Shown: positions 16,827 to 27,444, numbered from the stretch's first letter. The stretch: 64,000 nucleotides of DNA from Gemmatimonadaceae bacterium (GCA_013813715.1 JACCRF010000001.1:21614-85613); one strand, 5' to 3'. Notes: generated by a model from the letters alone, not told the origin. Translations and numbers: made by a program.

Positions 16827-18263
16827 GTGGAAACGGAAGAGAGAGAGGAACGCGGCTCCGGCCGCAGTCAGAACGTCGTTCACACCCTTCCGCGCTCAAT
16901 GGCCTCCGTGCCCCATTTTCTGACCGGTCCCCTCGAGCGAACCGACCCGGCTGCAGGGGAGACTCAGGTGCTCGTAATAACCTCCGACCCGGAGAGCGCG
17001 GTAACGCTCGCCGAGACGGTTCTCCGGATGACCGGTCCGGGCGGCATCGAGCTTTTCCCGGTGACGACGGCACGCCGTGCCGCGCGGCTGATGGCGGGCC
17101 GGCCAGTCCTCGCAGTGGCCGCGTCTCCGCGCGACATCCAGGACCTGGTGCGCGGCAGCCACATCAAGATGACGGGGATACGGACAATCGTTCTGGCGTG
17201 GGCCGACGAGATACTGAATGGCGATCCGGCCGGAATCGAGGCACTCGAGTCGATTATGGGCGAGCTCCCGAATGACGCCGCGCGAGTAGTCGTCACGAGC
17301 CGGTCGGAGGGCCGAGTCAACGCCTTCGCAGAACGCTACTTGCGGCGTGCCCGTCGCGAGGTGGCCGAGGACATGGCGGGCGAGCCGATCTCGCTTCAGT
17401 ACTTGACCGTGTCGCCAACCGGCAGGGCGGCGGCTCTGCGGCGGCTCCTCGACGACCTCGATCCGCCGTCGGCGGCGGTAATCGTCAGCTCGGAGGAGGC
17501 GGAAGTCGAAGTCCGGCGAACACTGCGATTGCTAGGCTACGCCGACGATTCTTCAAGTGTGCGAGTGTCTCGCGGCCAGGTCGAGGCAGGAACGCACGCC
17601 GTCATTTTTTTCGATGTGCCAGGCGCTAGAGAGCTGATGTCGCCCGCCGTCGCCGCGTCCCCAGTGACCATCGTCGCACTGACAGAGCCGCGAGAAGTCA
17701 GTGCCATGCGAAGACTCGCTGGGGGCGAGGTGAAGCCCTTCACCCTGAGCGCTCCTGGAGCCTCAGCGCGCGAGCGGGAAGCGGCGATCCGCCGGGAGCT
17801 CGCAGGAGTGCTCGACTCCGGGCTCGCGTCGCGCGAGGTGCTTGCGCTCGAGCCCCTGCTCGACCGGCACGATGGCATCGAAATAGCCGCTGCGGCGTTG
17901 CGGCTCCTGGAGAAAGAGCGGATGCTTCGAAAGGGCACCGGCGTTGAATCGCGGACGCGATCGGTAACACCGCCGGCGGCGGCGCCAGCTCGCGGCGGTT
18001 TCGACCGCGGCAGCAGCCCGAGCTCTCGGCCGTTCGGTGACCGTCCGCAGGGAGGTGCCGGCCGCGGTCGCGGTGGCCCGCCGCGCGGCGCAGAAAGTCC
18101 GCCCGATGCCCGCGGCCGTCCCCCGCGCAACGACCGCAGCCGTCCCCCGCGCGATGACCGTGGCCGGACTCCGCGCGATGACGACCGCCGTCCTCCACGC
18201 AATGACGGCGGCAGCCCGCCACGGGACGGATTCATGCGCCCGCCGCGGCGCGACCGTCCATGA
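16827..18263 (+). CDS. Degenerate DEAD-box helicase-like protein with RG/Pro-rich tail
   Basis: A 478-residue protein. [20 protein letters not shown] aligns by eye to the motif II region of DEAD-box RNA helicases (LVLDEADEMLDMGF), [18 protein letters not shown] to the SAT region, and a second RecA-like lobe follows. The DEAD acidic pair, the SAT motif and any Walker A loop are lost, so ATPase and helicase activity is unlikely. The last 80 residues are repeats of RPPRNDR/RTPRDD type, an RNA-binding-like disordered tail. I start at GTG 16827, which has AGGAGC 7 nt upstream; the upstream ORF extension is not helicase-like. It overlaps tdk by ATGA. Confidence 0.72.
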   Translation: METEEREERGSGRSQNVVHTLPRSMASVPHFLTGPLERTDPAAGETQVLVITSDPESAVTLAETVLRMTGPGGIELFPVTTARRAARLMAGRPVLAVAASPRDIQDLVRGSHIKMTGIRTIVLAWADEILNGDPAGIEALESIMGELPNDAARVVVTSRSEGRVNAFAERYLRRARREVAEDMAGEPISLQYLTVSPTGRAAALRRLLDDLDPPSAAVIVSSEEAEVEVRRTLRLLGYADDSSSVRVSRGQVEAGTHAVIFFDVPGARELMSPAVAASPVTIVALTEPREVSAMRRLAGGEVKPFTLSAPGASAREREAAIRRELAGVLDSGLASREVLALEPLLDRHDGIEIAAAALRLLEKERMLRKGTGVESRTRSVTPPAAAPARGGFDRGSSPSSRPFGDRPQGGAGRGRGGPPRGAESPPDARGRPPRNDRSRPPRDDRGRTPRDDDRRPPRNDGGSPPRDGFMRPPRRDRP

Positions 18264-18871
18264 CCCAGGCTTTCCATCAGACCGGAGGATGGATCGAAGT
18301 CATCGCCGGCGTGATGTTCAGCGGCAAGAGCGAGGAGTTGATTCGCCGGGTGCGACGCGCGATCATCGCACGCAAGCGCGTCCAGGTATTCAAGTCGCAT
18401 CTCGACGCCCGGTACGCGGGCATCTACAGCATTTCCAGTCACGATGGTCGAACCGTGCATGCTGTGCCCGCTGACTCGGCGGCGCAGATCGCGCTTCAGA
18501 TTGACCCGATGGCGCATGTTATCGCGATCGACGAAGCGCAGTTTCTCGACGAAGGGGTCGTTCCGCTGGTGACCTCGCTGGCGGCGCGTGGTCGCCGCGT
18601 AATCGTCGCTGGAACCGATACGGATTTCCGCGGCGAGCCATTTGGGGCGATGCCGGATCTGATGGCCATCGCAGAAGTGGTGGATAAGCTACACGCCATC
18701 TGCGTCCTCTGCGGGGGGCCGGCCAGCCGCAATCAGCGTCTCATTGGCGGGCGGCCAGCCCCCTACGACTCGCCAACGATAATGGTAGGCGGCACCGAAT
18801 CCTACGAGGCGCGCTGTCGTATGTGCTTCTCGATTCCGCGAAGGGACGCCCATCAGGCGTCGCTGCTTTGA
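18260..18871 (+). CDS. tdk: Thymidine kinase (type II)
   Basis: A 203-residue thymidine kinase, salvaging thymidine to dTMP. The P-loop [11 protein letters not shown] (residues 17-27), the catalytic IDEAQFLD, the lasso region with YESR-like [11 protein letters not shown] and the structural zinc cysteines CVLC...CRMC identify the type II (human TK1-like) family. It is coupled to the upstream DEAD-box-like gene by an ATGA overlap. A palindromic repeat begins 8 bp after its stop. Confidence 0.94.
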   Translation: MTQAFHQTGGWIEVIAGVMFSGKSEELIRRVRRAIIARKRVQVFKSHLDARYAGIYSISSHDGRTVHAVPADSAAQIALQIDPMAHVIAIDEAQFLDEGVVPLVTSLAARGRRVIVAGTDTDFRGEPFGAMPDLMAIAEVVDKLHAICVLCGGPASRNQRLIGGRPAPYDSPTIMVGGTESYEARCRMCFSIPRRDAHQASLL

Positions 18872-18878
18872 CGGGTGG

Positions 18879-19008
18879 AAAGCGATCGGGCGGATTGAAC
18901 GGATCAGGGGCAGAATCGATTGATGGAAAGATCGCTGGTGCCGGTACACCCCGAGTTTCATCGTTAGCGGCTCCGTCGCTTATCCGCAACAATCCGCCAA
19001 ATCGCTTT
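18879..19008. repeat. Palindromic intergenic repeat, paired copy 1
   Basis: The left arm AAAGCGATCGGGCGGATTG (18879) and the right arm, read on the minus strand as AAAGCGATTTGGCGGATTG (ending 19008), are inverted copies with two mismatches, about 90 bp apart. The left arm continues into AACGGATCAGGGG. The same core recurs near 23.8, 45.4, 50.0 and 61.1 kb. It lies between tdk and coaE and may serve as a terminator or REP-like mobile sequence. Confidence 0.7.
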
Positions 19009-19103
19009 CCCCGTAAACATCAGATGTTCACCGGCGGGTTATTTTCTGTATGTCCATCCACGGGAATGTTTTACCTTAGTTGGGTCTATAACCCCCCTGA
19101 CCG

Positions 19104-19733
19104 ATGCGTGTAATTGGGCTGACCGGAAACATTGCCAGCGGCAAGACGGCGGTTTCCGATCTCCTCGCCGAGCGAGGAGCGACGATAATTGATGCGGACG
19201 TACTTTCACGCGAAGCCGTGAAGCGCGGCTCTGGCGCCCTCGAAGCAATTGAGCGCCGCTGGGGACCGCAGGTGCTCGCGGACGACGGTAACCTCGACCG
19301 TGCGTCTCTCAGAAGCATCGTCTTCAAGGACCAGTCCGAGCTGGACGCCTTGAACGACATCGTCCACCCCGAAGTGCTCCGCCTGAGGGATGTGGGAATC
19401 GAGGCCGCTCGTACACGAGGCGCGCAACTGGCCGTTTGCGTCATCCCGCTGCTCTTCGAGCGACACCACACTGGCGAGTTCGATGCGATTGTCCTTGTGG
19501 ACGCTCCTCGCGCGATGCGCCTCGAGCGCATCATGCGCGACCGTGGCCTCGACGAAACCGAGGCCATGAACATGATCGCGGCGCAAATGCCCGCCGACCT
19601 CAAGCGGGCGCGCGCCGACCACGTGATAGAGAACTCGGGGACGCTCGAGGAGCTCGAGGTCGAGGTCGGCCGTTTATGGGAGTCCCTCGGCGGCAACGGC
19701 GTCTCCAGACTCGATACCGCGAACGCACGCTGA
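19104..19733 (+). CDS. coaE: Dephospho-CoA kinase
   Basis: A 209-residue enzyme for the last step of coenzyme A synthesis, phosphorylating dephospho-CoA at the 3'-OH. GLTGNIASGKTAVSDLL is the P-loop, ATIIDADVLSREAV the CoA-site segment and VCVIPLLFE the conserved strand before the lid. Length is typical. TATAAC, 11 nt before the ATG, could be a -10 box giving a very short leader. It is followed by a hairpin and gcvH in the same direction. Confidence 0.95.
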   Translation: MRVIGLTGNIASGKTAVSDLLAERGATIIDADVLSREAVKRGSGALEAIERRWGPQVLADDGNLDRASLRSIVFKDQSELDALNDIVHPEVLRLRDVGIEAARTRGAQLAVCVIPLLFERHHTGEFDAIVLVDAPRAMRLERIMRDRGLDETEAMNMIAAQMPADLKRARADHVIENSGTLEELEVEVGRLWESLGGNGVSRLDTANAR

Positions 19734-19819
19734 TATCTTCCCCGCGCATCCGGCAGCGCCCGGCAATTTCTCCAATACGGTCGCGTAGCGCGCCGGGCTA
19801 AACCCGAAGAGGAGCGATA

Positions 19820-20203
19820 GTGGCGAGCATACCCGACGATCTCAGGTACACGGAAGAGCACGAGTACGTGCGCACCACAGGGGACGGGGTCGTCGAAATA
19901 GGCATCACGGACTACGCGCAGGGAGAGCTGGGTGACGTCGTCTACGTCGAGCTTCCGACCGCGGGTACCCGGCTCGGCGCGCACGACGTGTTTGGGACCA
20001 TCGAAGCGGTAAAGGCAGTGTCCGAGCTTTTCTCGCCGCTTGCGGGCGAGGTGACGGAGGTCAACTCGCGGCTCGATCAGGAGCCCGCGCTCGTGAATGG
20101 CGATCCGTACGGGGCTGGATGGATGATCCGTATGCGCCTCGACGATGTAGCCGCTGCGGAGTCTCTACTGGACGCTGAGGGTTACCGCAAGATCATCGGG
20201 TAG
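19820..20203 (+). CDS. gcvH: Glycine cleavage system H protein
   Basis: A 127-residue lipoyl-domain protein that shuttles the aminomethyl group between P and T proteins. The lipoylated lysine is in GTIEAVKAVSEL. The GTG start has GAGGAG just upstream. The P-protein gene lies close by but in the opposite direction; no gcvT is in the window. A stem (GCCCGGC/GCCGGGC, 19758-19798) sits in its leader, but I saw no glycine riboswitch there. Confidence 0.95.
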   Translation: MASIPDDLRYTEEHEYVRTTGDGVVEIGITDYAQGELGDVVYVELPTAGTRLGAHDVFGTIEAVKAVSELFSPLAGEVTEVNSRLDQEPALVNGDPYGAGWMIRMRLDDVAAAESLLDAEGYRKIIG

Positions 20204-20319
20204 GCCAATCCCGATTCAGCCGGCAGCAGGCATCGCCCATCGAGCCGGCCGCCGGCGGCGAGGTCGTTTGTTCCGCCCTTCCCAGCACGAATATCGCCGT
20301 ATGCCGGGATGTACTGTGT

Positions 20320-20604
20320 TCAGCGAAGCGCTTCCTTGAAGCTGACTCCCGCCCTGAAACCCGGGATCTTGCGTGCCTTCACCTTTACCGTCCGGCCGGT
20401 GAATACGCTGTTTACCTCACGAGCCTTGTGGGAGCGCCGGTCGAACGTGCCGAATCCAGCGATCGTGACCTTGCCCCCTCGCTTCACCTGCCGGGCGATG
20501 ACACCGTCTTGAGGATCGAAAATGGCGTCGACTACGCGCTTGACGTGTGTCGGCCGCAGCTTTGTCTGTTTCTGCAGCGCTTCCAGCATTTCCGCCTTGT
20601 TCAT
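20320..20604 (-). CDS. hup: HU-family DNA-binding protein
   Basis: A 94-residue HU/IHF-type nucleoid protein. The N-terminus [13 protein letters not shown] and the core VTIAGFGTFDRRSHKAREVNSVFTG with ARKIPGFRAGVSFKEAL are diagnostic; the beta-arm carries PGF where many HU proteins have PAF. It bends DNA non-specifically as a dimer. The ATG overlaps by ATGA the end of a short upstream frame (20601-20798). Confidence 0.93.
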   Translation of the reverse strand: MNKAEMLEALQKQTKLRPTHVKRVVDAIFDPQDGVIARQVKRGGKVTIAGFGTFDRRSHKAREVNSVFTGRTVKVKARKIPGFRAGVSFKEALR

Positions 20605-20798
20605 ACCGGCTCCATGAGCAGCATTGTGGCGTGATGCGCAAGCGGTTTGGCCCGCATGCCGGACTCGCTAAAGTAGTGCTGCAGGCCAGTGACTGCCAGC
20701 GAGAAGATCTCCCGACGCGAGCGTTCCGCAATCTGTTTTCTTGTCCGTCCCTTCTCTGGTTCTGTGTCTAAACAGCGTAGGCGTCGGTCGGCGGACAC
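20601..20798 (-). CDS. Possible small ORF upstream of HU
   Basis: A 65-codon frame that starts inside the end of gcvP and ends exactly at the HU start (ATGA overlap). The sequence is basic and helical in its middle ([21 protein letters not shown]). It fills the gap between gcvP and HU and could be a short coupled gene, but there is no family match I recognise and no Shine-Dalgarno site. It could equally be chance. Confidence 0.25.
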   Translation of the reverse strand: MSADRRLRCLDTEPEKGRTRKQIAERSRREIFSLAVTGLQHYFSESGMRAKPLAHHATMLLMEPV

Positions 20799-23656
20799 GA
20801 GCAGATCAGGTTCCGGTCGCCATACGCGCTTTCGACGCGCGCAACCGCGGGCCAGAACTTGTAATCACGCGACCTCTCTGCAGGAAACGCCGCCTTTTCC
20901 CGTGTGTACGGGTATTCCCATTCGCTGGCGGTGACCCTCTCGAGAGTGTGGGGCGCATTCTTGAGGACGTTGTTCTTTCGGTCGGCCGCCCCCCGCTCGA
21001 TGTCACGGATCTCCTCGCGAATCGAGATCATCGCGTCGCAGAACCGGTCCAGCTCGGCCCGGGACTCGCTCTCCGTCGGCTCGATCATCAGCGTCCCAGC
21101 CACCGGAAACGAGACCGTGGGGGCGTGGAAGCCGTAGTCCATGAGGCGCTTCGCGATGTCCTCCACCTCGACACCGCTCGTTGGTCTCACGACGCGGGTA
21201 TCCACTATGCATTCATGGGCGATAGTGCCGTGCGATCCCTTGTAGAGAACCGGAAAGTGCGGCTCAAGGCGGCGCGCTACGTAGTTCGCGCTGAGAATCG
21301 CCACTTTTGTCGCCTGCGTGAGTCCGTCGCCGCCCATGAGGCGAATATACGCCTGAGATATAGGCAGAATGCTGGAACTGCCCCAGGGTGCGCCCGACAC
21401 CGCGCCGACCGTTGTCCGCCCCTGCTGCGCGATGACCGCGTGTCCCGGAAGAAAAGGCACGAGATGCTTCGCGACGCCAATGGGCCCCATGCCCGGGCCG
21501 CCACCGCCATGCGGAATGCAGAAGGTCTTGTGCAGATTGAGATGACAGACGTCCGCGCCGATGTCACCCGGACGGCAGAGGCCGACCATCGCGTTCATGT
21601 TCGCGCCGTCCATGTAGACCTGGCCGCCGAACTCGTGAATGATTTGACATATGTCGACGATCCCTTCCTCGAACACGCCGTGGGTGGAGGGATACGTGAC
21701 CATCAGCGCCGCCAGATCGTCGCGATGCTCTTCGGCTTTCGCGCGCAGATCCGCCATATCGATGTTGCCGCGCACATCCGTCTTCACGACGACGACGCTC
21801 ATGCCCGCCATCACTGCACTTGCCGGATTGGTTCCATGCGCTGACTGAGGCGTCAGGCAGACATCGCGGTGACGCTGGCCTTTCGAAGCATGGTAAGCGT
21901 GTATCGCCAAAAGGCCGGCATACTCGCCCTGCGAACCGGCGTTCGGCTGAAGCGAGACCGCTGCAAAGCCGGTGATCTCGGCGAGCGCACCTTCCAGATC
22001 CTGAAAGAGGTGCTGGTATCCCTCTGTCTGGTCCACCGGCGCGAAGGGATGGATTTTCGAGAAGCCTGGCCACGTGATCGGCATCATCTCCGCCGTCGCG
22101 TTGAGCTTCATCGTGCATGAGCCGAGCGGAATCATGGAGTGCACGAGCGAGAGATCGCGCGATTGCAGCCGGTTCATGTAACGGAGCAGCTCCGTCTCCG
22201 ATCGGTGCGTGTTGAACACCGGATGCTCGAGGTAGGGCGTCGTTCGCTTGAATCGCTCGTCGTAGCGTGGGTCGGCGCCCTCCGCGACCGTGGCCGGCGT
22301 CATATCCGCACTCCCTCCAAAGACGGCGAAGAGATTCGCGAGGTCGTGCTCGTCCACCGTCTCGTCGAGGGCAATGCAGACCGAGTGATCGCCCACCTCC
22401 CTCAGGTTTATCCGGCGCGCGAGCGCGGCGGACATCAGTTCGGCGGAATTCCTAGCGCCGACCTCTACGCGGATGGTATCGAAATAGTCTTCATGCGCGA
22501 TCGCGAAGCCTAGCCGCCGCAATCCCTCGGCGAGAATTGTCGCCAACTGGTGGACACGCGACGCGATGCGCCGAAGGCCGTCCGCGCCATGATATACCGC
22601 GTACATGCTTGCCACTACGGCCAGGAGCACCTGCGCAGTGCAGACATTGCTCGTCGCTTTCTCACGGCGGATGTGCTGCTCGCGCGTTTGGAGCGCCATC
22701 CGCAGCGCGGGACGTCCGTCCGCATCCCGCGAGACGCCAATGATCCGGCCGGGAATCTGGCGCTTGAACTCGTCCCGCGTCGCGAAATAGGCGGCATGCG
22801 GTCCGCCGTATCCCAGCGGAACGCCAAAACGCTGGGTGTTGCCGACGACGATATCGGCGCCCCATTCACCCGGTGGTATCAGCAGTGTGAGCGCAAGCAG
22901 GTCGGCGGCGACCGTGACGAGGGCCCGCACGGCGTGGGCTCGCTCGCACAGGTCACGGTAATCGATTACCGCCCCATCGGTCGCTGGATACTGGACGAGC
23001 ACCCCGAACACATCCTCGCCGATCGACTCGGACAGGCAGTCGCCGACTCTCACCATAAGCCCGCGGGCCGCGGCACGAGTCTTCACGACGTCAATGGTCT
23101 GCGGGTGGCAAGCGTCGGAAACGAAAAAAGTCTCCCTGCCCTCCTTTCCCCGGATGCCATAGCTCATCGTCATCGCCTCGGCGGCAGCGGTGGCTTCGTC
23201 GAGCAGCGACGCGTTGGCGATCTGCATCGCCGTGAGGTCGATGACCACCGTCTGAAAATTGAGCAGTGCTTCGAGGCGGCCCTGCGCGATCTCGGCCTGG
23301 TACGGCGTGTAGGCGGTGTACCATGCCGGGTTCTCGAGCACGTTCCGCTGTATGACGGGAGGTGTGATGCAGTCAGAGTATCCCATCCCGATGAACGATC
23401 GGAATACCTTGTTTGCCGCAGCCATTTCGCGGAATTCCGAGAGCACCTGGTGCTCGGCCCTTCCCGCCGGCAGGGCCAGCCCGCCGCGGAATCGAATCTT
23501 CTCCGGGATCGTCGCGTCAATGAGCTCGTCGAGCGAGCTGAACTCCAGAGTCGCGACCATTGCTTCGATATCTTCGGCACCCGGTCCGACGTGACGCGGA
23601 ACGAAGGAGTCGGCGGGAGCGAGTGGGTTACGGATGTGCTTGATTGTCGTGGCCAT
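20768..23656 (-). CDS. gcvP: Glycine dehydrogenase (decarboxylating), P protein
   Basis: A 962-residue single-chain P protein that decarboxylates glycine and passes the aminomethyl group to lipoyl-GcvH. Both halves are present: the N-terminal half with [23 protein letters not shown] and the C-terminal, catalytic half with the PLP lysine in [17 protein letters not shown]. Length matches the E. coli-type enzyme (about 957), not the two-gene gcvPA/gcvPB form. It is separated from the divergent lipoyl/octanoyl transferase gene by 304 bp of structured intergenic DNA. Confidence 0.96.
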   Translation of the reverse strand: MATTIKHIRNPLAPADSFVPRHVGPGAEDIEAMVATLEFSSLDELIDATIPEKIRFRGGLALPAGRAEHQVLSEFREMAAANKVFRSFIGMGYSDCITPPVIQRNVLENPAWYTAYTPYQAEIAQGRLEALLNFQTVVIDLTAMQIANASLLDEATAAAEAMTMSYGIRGKEGRETFFVSDACHPQTIDVVKTRAAARGLMVRVGDCLSESIGEDVFGVLVQYPATDGAVIDYRDLCERAHAVRALVTVAADLLALTLLIPPGEWGADIVVGNTQRFGVPLGYGGPHAAYFATRDEFKRQIPGRIIGVSRDADGRPALRMALQTREQHIRREKATSNVCTAQVLLAVVASMYAVYHGADGLRRIASRVHQLATILAEGLRRLGFAIAHEDYFDTIRVEVGARNSAELMSAALARRINLREVGDHSVCIALDETVDEHDLANLFAVFGGSADMTPATVAEGADPRYDERFKRTTPYLEHPVFNTHRSETELLRYMNRLQSRDLSLVHSMIPLGSCTMKLNATAEMMPITWPGFSKIHPFAPVDQTEGYQHLFQDLEGALAEITGFAAVSLQPNAGSQGEYAGLLAIHAYHASKGQRHRDVCLTPQSAHGTNPASAVMAGMSVVVVKTDVRGNIDMADLRAKAEEHRDDLAALMVTYPSTHGVFEEGIVDICQIIHEFGGQVYMDGANMNAMVGLCRPGDIGADVCHLNLHKTFCIPHGGGGPGMGPIGVAKHLVPFLPGHAVIAQQGRTTVGAVSGAPWGSSSILPISQAYIRLMGGDGLTQATKVAILSANYVARRLEPHFPVLYKGSHGTIAHECIVDTRVVRPTSGVEVEDIAKRLMDYGFHAPTVSFPVAGTLMIEPTESESRAELDRFCDAMISIREEIRDIERGAADRKNNVLKNAPHTLERVTASEWEYPYTREKAAFPAERSRDYKFWPAVARVESAYGDRNLICSCPPTDAYAV

Positions 23657-23960
23657 GGTGAGGTCAATTTAACAGTTCATGGCGGAGTTTAGGGATGTGC
23701 TTCGAACTACGGAACCGAGAACAACCAGGCTGCCGGCGCTGGCTCGGTAGGGCGCTACCTGCCGCCGGCTGAGCCAGACTGCTGGAAATGCGATCGAGCG
23801 GATTGAACGGATCAGGGACGGGATGGAGACATTTGTGGTCGAGACTGACTCCGGGAGTCCAACATGCGTCGTTCTGGTCGCGCCGGAAGCCGGCAGCGCC
23901 TTTTGTGGCCGATAGCCGGCAGCAGGGTAGTTCTATTTTCTGTTCTTTCACTCGATCAGC
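23657..23960. other. 304-bp divergent intergenic region
   Basis: The gap between gcvP (-) and the lipoate ligase-like gene (+) has no plausible gene. It holds a cruciform-like hairpin (CTGGCTC at 23739 with GAGCCAG at 23772, enclosing GGTAG-GGCG-CTACC), a single copy of the palindromic repeat (23791-23822) and several GCCGGCAG motifs. TTAAAT, 10 nt before the gcvP ATG, may be a -10 box for gcvP. Confidence 0.5.
23791..23822 (+). repeat. Palindromic intergenic repeat, single copy 2
   Basis: GCGATCGAGCGGATTGAACG followed by GATCAGGGACGG is a close copy of the left arm of the 18.9-kb element. No matching inverted arm was found nearby, so this is a solo copy. Confidence 0.65.
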
Positions 23961-24767
23961 GTGGAAGATGGCATGAATGATCATCGCCCCCGTCAACGAT
24001 GGCGGCTGCTCCTCGTTCCGCCGCGATCGGGCGCAGAGAACATGGCGCGCGACGCGGCACTGATGGGTCGCGCCGGGACGACCGGGGAGACGGTGTTTTC
24101 CGTTTACTCATGGACCTTTCCGACACTGTCGCTGGGACGGAACGAGGAGGCGCGCGGCCGCTACGACCTCAACCTGATCAGTGCCCGGGGAATCGACGTC
24201 GTTCGGCGGCCCACCGGCGGCCGGGCGTTGCTCCACCATCGCGAAGTCACATACAGCGTCACGGCTCCGATCGATCCCCGCGTACCGCTGCGTGAGTCCT
24301 GCCATCGCATCAACGCCGTCCTGGCGGCGGGGCTCGCGGCGCTCGGAGCGCCAGTCGCGGAGGCCGATCCCAAAGAACGGACGCCTGCGCCAGGCGCTAC
24401 CCCCTGCTTCGCCGCGCCCGCCCGGGGAGAGCTCGTCGCCGGAGGGCGAAAGCTCGTCGGCAGCGCGCAGTGGCGGAATAACGGAGCGCTGTTGCAGCAT
24501 GGCTCAATTCTCATCCACGACGACCAATCGTCGATCGCCGGCCTTGCCATCGGCAGTCCGCTTACCGCGGCATCGGCTCGCCCAGCGACACTTGCTTCCC
24601 TCCTTGGATATGCGCCCACGCTGGATGACGTCGCGGCGGCGCTCTTCGGCGCGGTGCGAGCGCTCGAGGATGCGGAACCAACCGAGATGGACGAGGACGA
24701 GATCCGCGCAACAGCATTGACGCTCGTCCAACGATACAAAAGCGAACGGTGGACGTGGCGGCGGTGA
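23961..24767 (+). CDS. Lipoate/octanoate protein transferase (LipM/LplA-like)
   Basis: A 268-residue member of the biotin/lipoate ligase-transferase fold. The lipoyl/octanoyl-binding loop RRPTGGRALLHHREVTYSV and the catalytic-lysine segment GRKLVGSAQWR are clear. A cysteine in TPCFAAP sits where LipM-type octanoyltransferases carry their nucleophile, which favours octanoyl transfer from ACP over ATP-dependent LplA chemistry. A separate LipB is present at 44.6 kb, so this genome has two attachment enzymes. ATGs at 23961 and 23973 are both possible starts. It is divergent from gcvP. Confidence 0.82.
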   Translation: MEDGMNDHRPRQRWRLLLVPPRSGAENMARDAALMGRAGTTGETVFSVYSWTFPTLSLGRNEEARGRYDLNLISARGIDVVRRPTGGRALLHHREVTYSVTAPIDPRVPLRESCHRINAVLAAGLAALGAPVAEADPKERTPAPGATPCFAAPARGELVAGGRKLVGSAQWRNNGALLQHGSILIHDDQSSIAGLAIGSPLTAASARPATLASLLGYAPTLDDVAAALFGAVRALEDAEPTEMDEDEIRATALTLVQRYKSERWTWRR

Positions 24768-24786
24768 GCACGCAACTTAGTGAGAC

Positions 24787-26469
24787 GTGACGATTCGCAT
24801 CCTGGCATGCTTGTCTCTTCTAACGGCGTCTGCGGTTGGGTGCAGCGGCGGCGATATGGCGCTTGATCGAGGTGCAGCGTCAGAGGATGGCGGCACGCTG
24901 GTGATCTCGACGGGCGGTGATCCGGACATTCTTTTCCCGCCGCTTACGAGTACGATTCCAGGAAAGATCATCAACGACCTGGTATTCGATCATCTCGCCG
25001 AGATCGGGGATTCACTGAATACCGTCGGTGACGCCGGTTTCGAACCGCGCCTCGCGCGGAGCTGGGAGTGGGCCCGCGACTCGCTGTCCATTGCGTTCCA
25101 TCTCGATCCCGCGGCAAAGTGGCACGACGGTATACCGGTGAGCGCCAGCGACGTCCAATTCACGCATCGCGTTTACTCGGATTCGGCCTCCGGCTCCCCT
25201 TTCGCCTCGGTTGTCGCGAGCATCGATTCGGTGAGCGTTCGCGACAGTCTCACTGCTGTGTTCTGGTTCGAGTCGCGGTCACCTCTTCAGTTCTTCGATG
25301 CCGTGTATCCGATGTCGATTCTTCCTCAACACGCTGTCGGGGCGGTGCGCGGACCGGCGCTGAGGACGGCGGCGGTTGCCCGCGCACCGGTCGGAAGTGG
25401 TCGGTTCAGATTCGTGCGGTGGCGCGCCGGCTCGGCGGTCGAGCTCGTCGCCGACCCCGGGAACTACCGCGGGCGGCCGCATCTCGACCGCGTGCTGATG
25501 ACGATCGCGCCCGACTTCAACACCGCCCTCACGAGAGTGCTCGGCGGCGAAGCCGACATGCTGGAGCAGGTGCCGATGGTGAACGTCGCGCAGCTCGCGG
25601 CCAATCCGCAGTTGCGCGCAATAGCGTCGCCCGGCCTCGACTACAACTTCATTCAATTTAATCTTCGTGACCCGAAGAACCGGTCGCGTGCGCATCCCGT
25701 GTTTGGTGACCGTGCCATGCGCCGCGCGCTCACGCTGGCTGTGAACCGCGGCCCGACGGTGAGGAACGTGTACGATACTCTCGCCTCGCTGGCCGTCGGC
25801 CCGACTGTGAGAGCTTACCCCACTACCGATACTGCTCTTCGTCAGATTCCACATGCACCCCACGAGGCCCGCAGGATTCTCGACTCGCTCGGCTGGAAGA
25901 AGGCAAAGGGTGGGGGCGTTCGCGAACGCAACGGCCGCCCGCTCCAGTTCACCCTCTCCGTTCCGAGCTCGAGCAAGGCCAGAATAAACATGGCGGTTCT
26001 CGTCCAGGATCAGCTGAAGCAAGTCGGAGTAAAGCTCGTCATTGACCGCCTCGAGTTCGCCGCGTTCATCGACAGGGAGACGCGCCGGGACTTCGATGCG
26101 GTTTTCGGCGGCTGGCATGCGGAGGCCAGTCCGGGTGGTATTCGCCAGACGTGGGGCAGCGCCGGCTCGCGTGCCGGCGGCGGATCGAACTACGGATCGT
26201 ACGAGAATCCTGTGTTCGACGCGCAAGTGGACAGCGCGCTCAACAGTACGACCGCGGCCGCGCGCCGCAGGTGGTTCACCGCGGCCTACAGGACGATCAT
26301 CGACGACGCCCCCGCGATCTGGATGGCGGAGCCGCACCGCGTGATGGCGCTGCACCGCCGCATCGATGCGGTACGAATGCGGCCCGACGCGTGGTGGGCG
26401 CACGTCGGCGAATGGTCGATTCCCCGAAGTAGACGTATCGCGCGCGATCGCACCATCGCGGCGCAGTAA
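24787..26469 (+). CDS. ABC transporter peptide-binding lipoprotein
   Basis: A 560-residue family 5 extracellular solute-binding protein (DppA/OppA-like). The GTG start gives a lipoprotein signal ending in SAVGC. Typical landmarks follow: LARSWEW, the FHLDPAAKWHDGIPVSASDV segment and the late TLAVNRG region. It captures oligopeptides or similar solutes in the periplasm and delivers them to the permease pair encoded next. First gene of a five-gene transporter unit. Confidence 0.92.
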   Translation: MTIRILACLSLLTASAVGCSGGDMALDRGAASEDGGTLVISTGGDPDILFPPLTSTIPGKIINDLVFDHLAEIGDSLNTVGDAGFEPRLARSWEWARDSLSIAFHLDPAAKWHDGIPVSASDVQFTHRVYSDSASGSPFASVVASIDSVSVRDSLTAVFWFESRSPLQFFDAVYPMSILPQHAVGAVRGPALRTAAVARAPVGSGRFRFVRWRAGSAVELVADPGNYRGRPHLDRVLMTIAPDFNTALTRVLGGEADMLEQVPMVNVAQLAANPQLRAIASPGLDYNFIQFNLRDPKNRSRAHPVFGDRAMRRALTLAVNRGPTVRNVYDTLASLAVGPTVRAYPTTDTALRQIPHAPHEARRILDSLGWKKAKGGGVRERNGRPLQFTLSVPSSSKARINMAVLVQDQLKQVGVKLVIDRLEFAAFIDRETRRDFDAVFGGWHAEASPGGIRQTWGSAGSRAGGGSNYGSYENPVFDAQVDSALNSTTAAARRRWFTAAYRTIIDDAPAIWMAEPHRVMALHRRIDAVRMRPDAWWAHVGEWSIPRSRRIARDRTIAAQ

Positions 26470-26472
26470 CGA

Positions 26473-27444
26473 ATGGCCGCGTTCCTTGGCCGGCGGATCG
26501 CGCAGGGAGCCGTGGTCGTCGCGCTGGTGGCCACAATCGTCTTCTTGCTGATACGGCTCGCTCCGGGTGATCCGTTCGCAGCATCGATGGCGGATCCGAG
26601 AATAAGCGAGTCGGTGCGAAATGAATGGCGACGCTCGTATGGTCTGGATCTTCCGATCTCCCAGCAATACCTGCGATACGTCGCCAGCGTCGCGAAGGGC
26701 GACCTCGGATTCTCGTTCTCGCTTCAGCGCCCGGTACGGTCGGTGCTCGCCGATGCCCTCCCCAATACACTGCTGCTGATGGCGGTCGCGCTCATCGCGA
26801 GCTTCGCCGCGGGAATCGCGGTCGCCCTCGCGCAGGTGAGGCGCCGAGGGCGCCTCTCCGATCGCGTGCTCGGCGGCGTCTCTCTTCTGTTCTTCTCCGT
26901 CCCCGACTTCTGGCTCGCACTGCTTATCCTCACGCTGTTCGCGTACTGGGGTCCCTTTCCGATCGGCGGCGCCGTCGATCCGACGAGTCATGATCTGCTC
27001 GGACCAGCGGGTCGCATCGTTGACCGCTTGAACCACGTTGTGTTGCCGGCGCTGACACTCACCCTCCTCTACTTTCCGCTCATCGCCCGCCATCAGCGGG
27101 CCGCACTGCTCGACGAGCTCCCGTCCGACTACGTGACCACCGCCCGCTCGAAAGGCCTGACGGAAAAGGCCATCCTCTCGCGGCACACTCTGCGAAACGC
27201 CCTGCTCCCCGTCATCGCGCTCTTCGGGCTGGCGTTTCCAGCGCTGCTCACCGGCGCGGTGTTTGTCGAGAAGGTTTTTTCGTGGCCGGGGATGGGCCTC
27301 ACCATTGTCAACGCGATCGACAGCCGCGACTATCCGCTGCTGACCGCCTGTGTGCTGCTGGGGAGTGCGTTCGTGGTCGCGGGCGGAATTCTCACTGACC
27401 TGCTGTACCGGCGATTCGATCCCCGGCTCCGCGATGAACTCTGA
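26473..27444 (+). CDS. Peptide ABC transporter permease (DppB-like)
   Basis: A 323-residue inner-membrane permease with six predicted helices. The N-terminus AAFLGRRIAQGAVVVALVATIVFLLIRLAPGDPF is the standard DppB/OppB start, and the EAA-type loop is in YVTTARSKGLTEKAILSRH. It pairs with the DppC-like protein to form the channel. It starts 3 bp after the binding-protein gene and overlaps the next gene by 11 bp. Confidence 0.93.
   Translation: MAAFLGRRIAQGAVVVALVATIVFLLIRLAPGDPFAASMADPRISESVRNEWRRSYGLDLPISQQYLRYVASVAKGDLGFSFSLQRPVRSVLADALPNTLLLMAVALIASFAAGIAVALAQVRRRGRLSDRVLGGVSLLFFSVPDFWLALLILTLFAYWGPFPIGGAVDPTSHDLLGPAGRIVDRLNHVVLPALTLTLLYFPLIARHQRAALLDELPSDYVTTARSKGLTEKAILSRHTLRNALLPVIALFGLAFPALLTGAVFVEKVFSWPGMGLTIVNAIDSRDYPLLTACVLLGSAFVVAGGILTDLLYRRFDPRLRDEL

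Noticed and set aside
19734-19819. Glycine riboswitch before gcvH
   Set aside because: Only 86 bp with one GC hairpin; none of the tandem glycine aptamer features is visible.
23961-24767. Calling the lipoate enzyme LplA
   Set aside because: A cysteine in a PCF context, typical of LipM-like octanoyltransferases, makes LplA less likely, so it was left unnamed.
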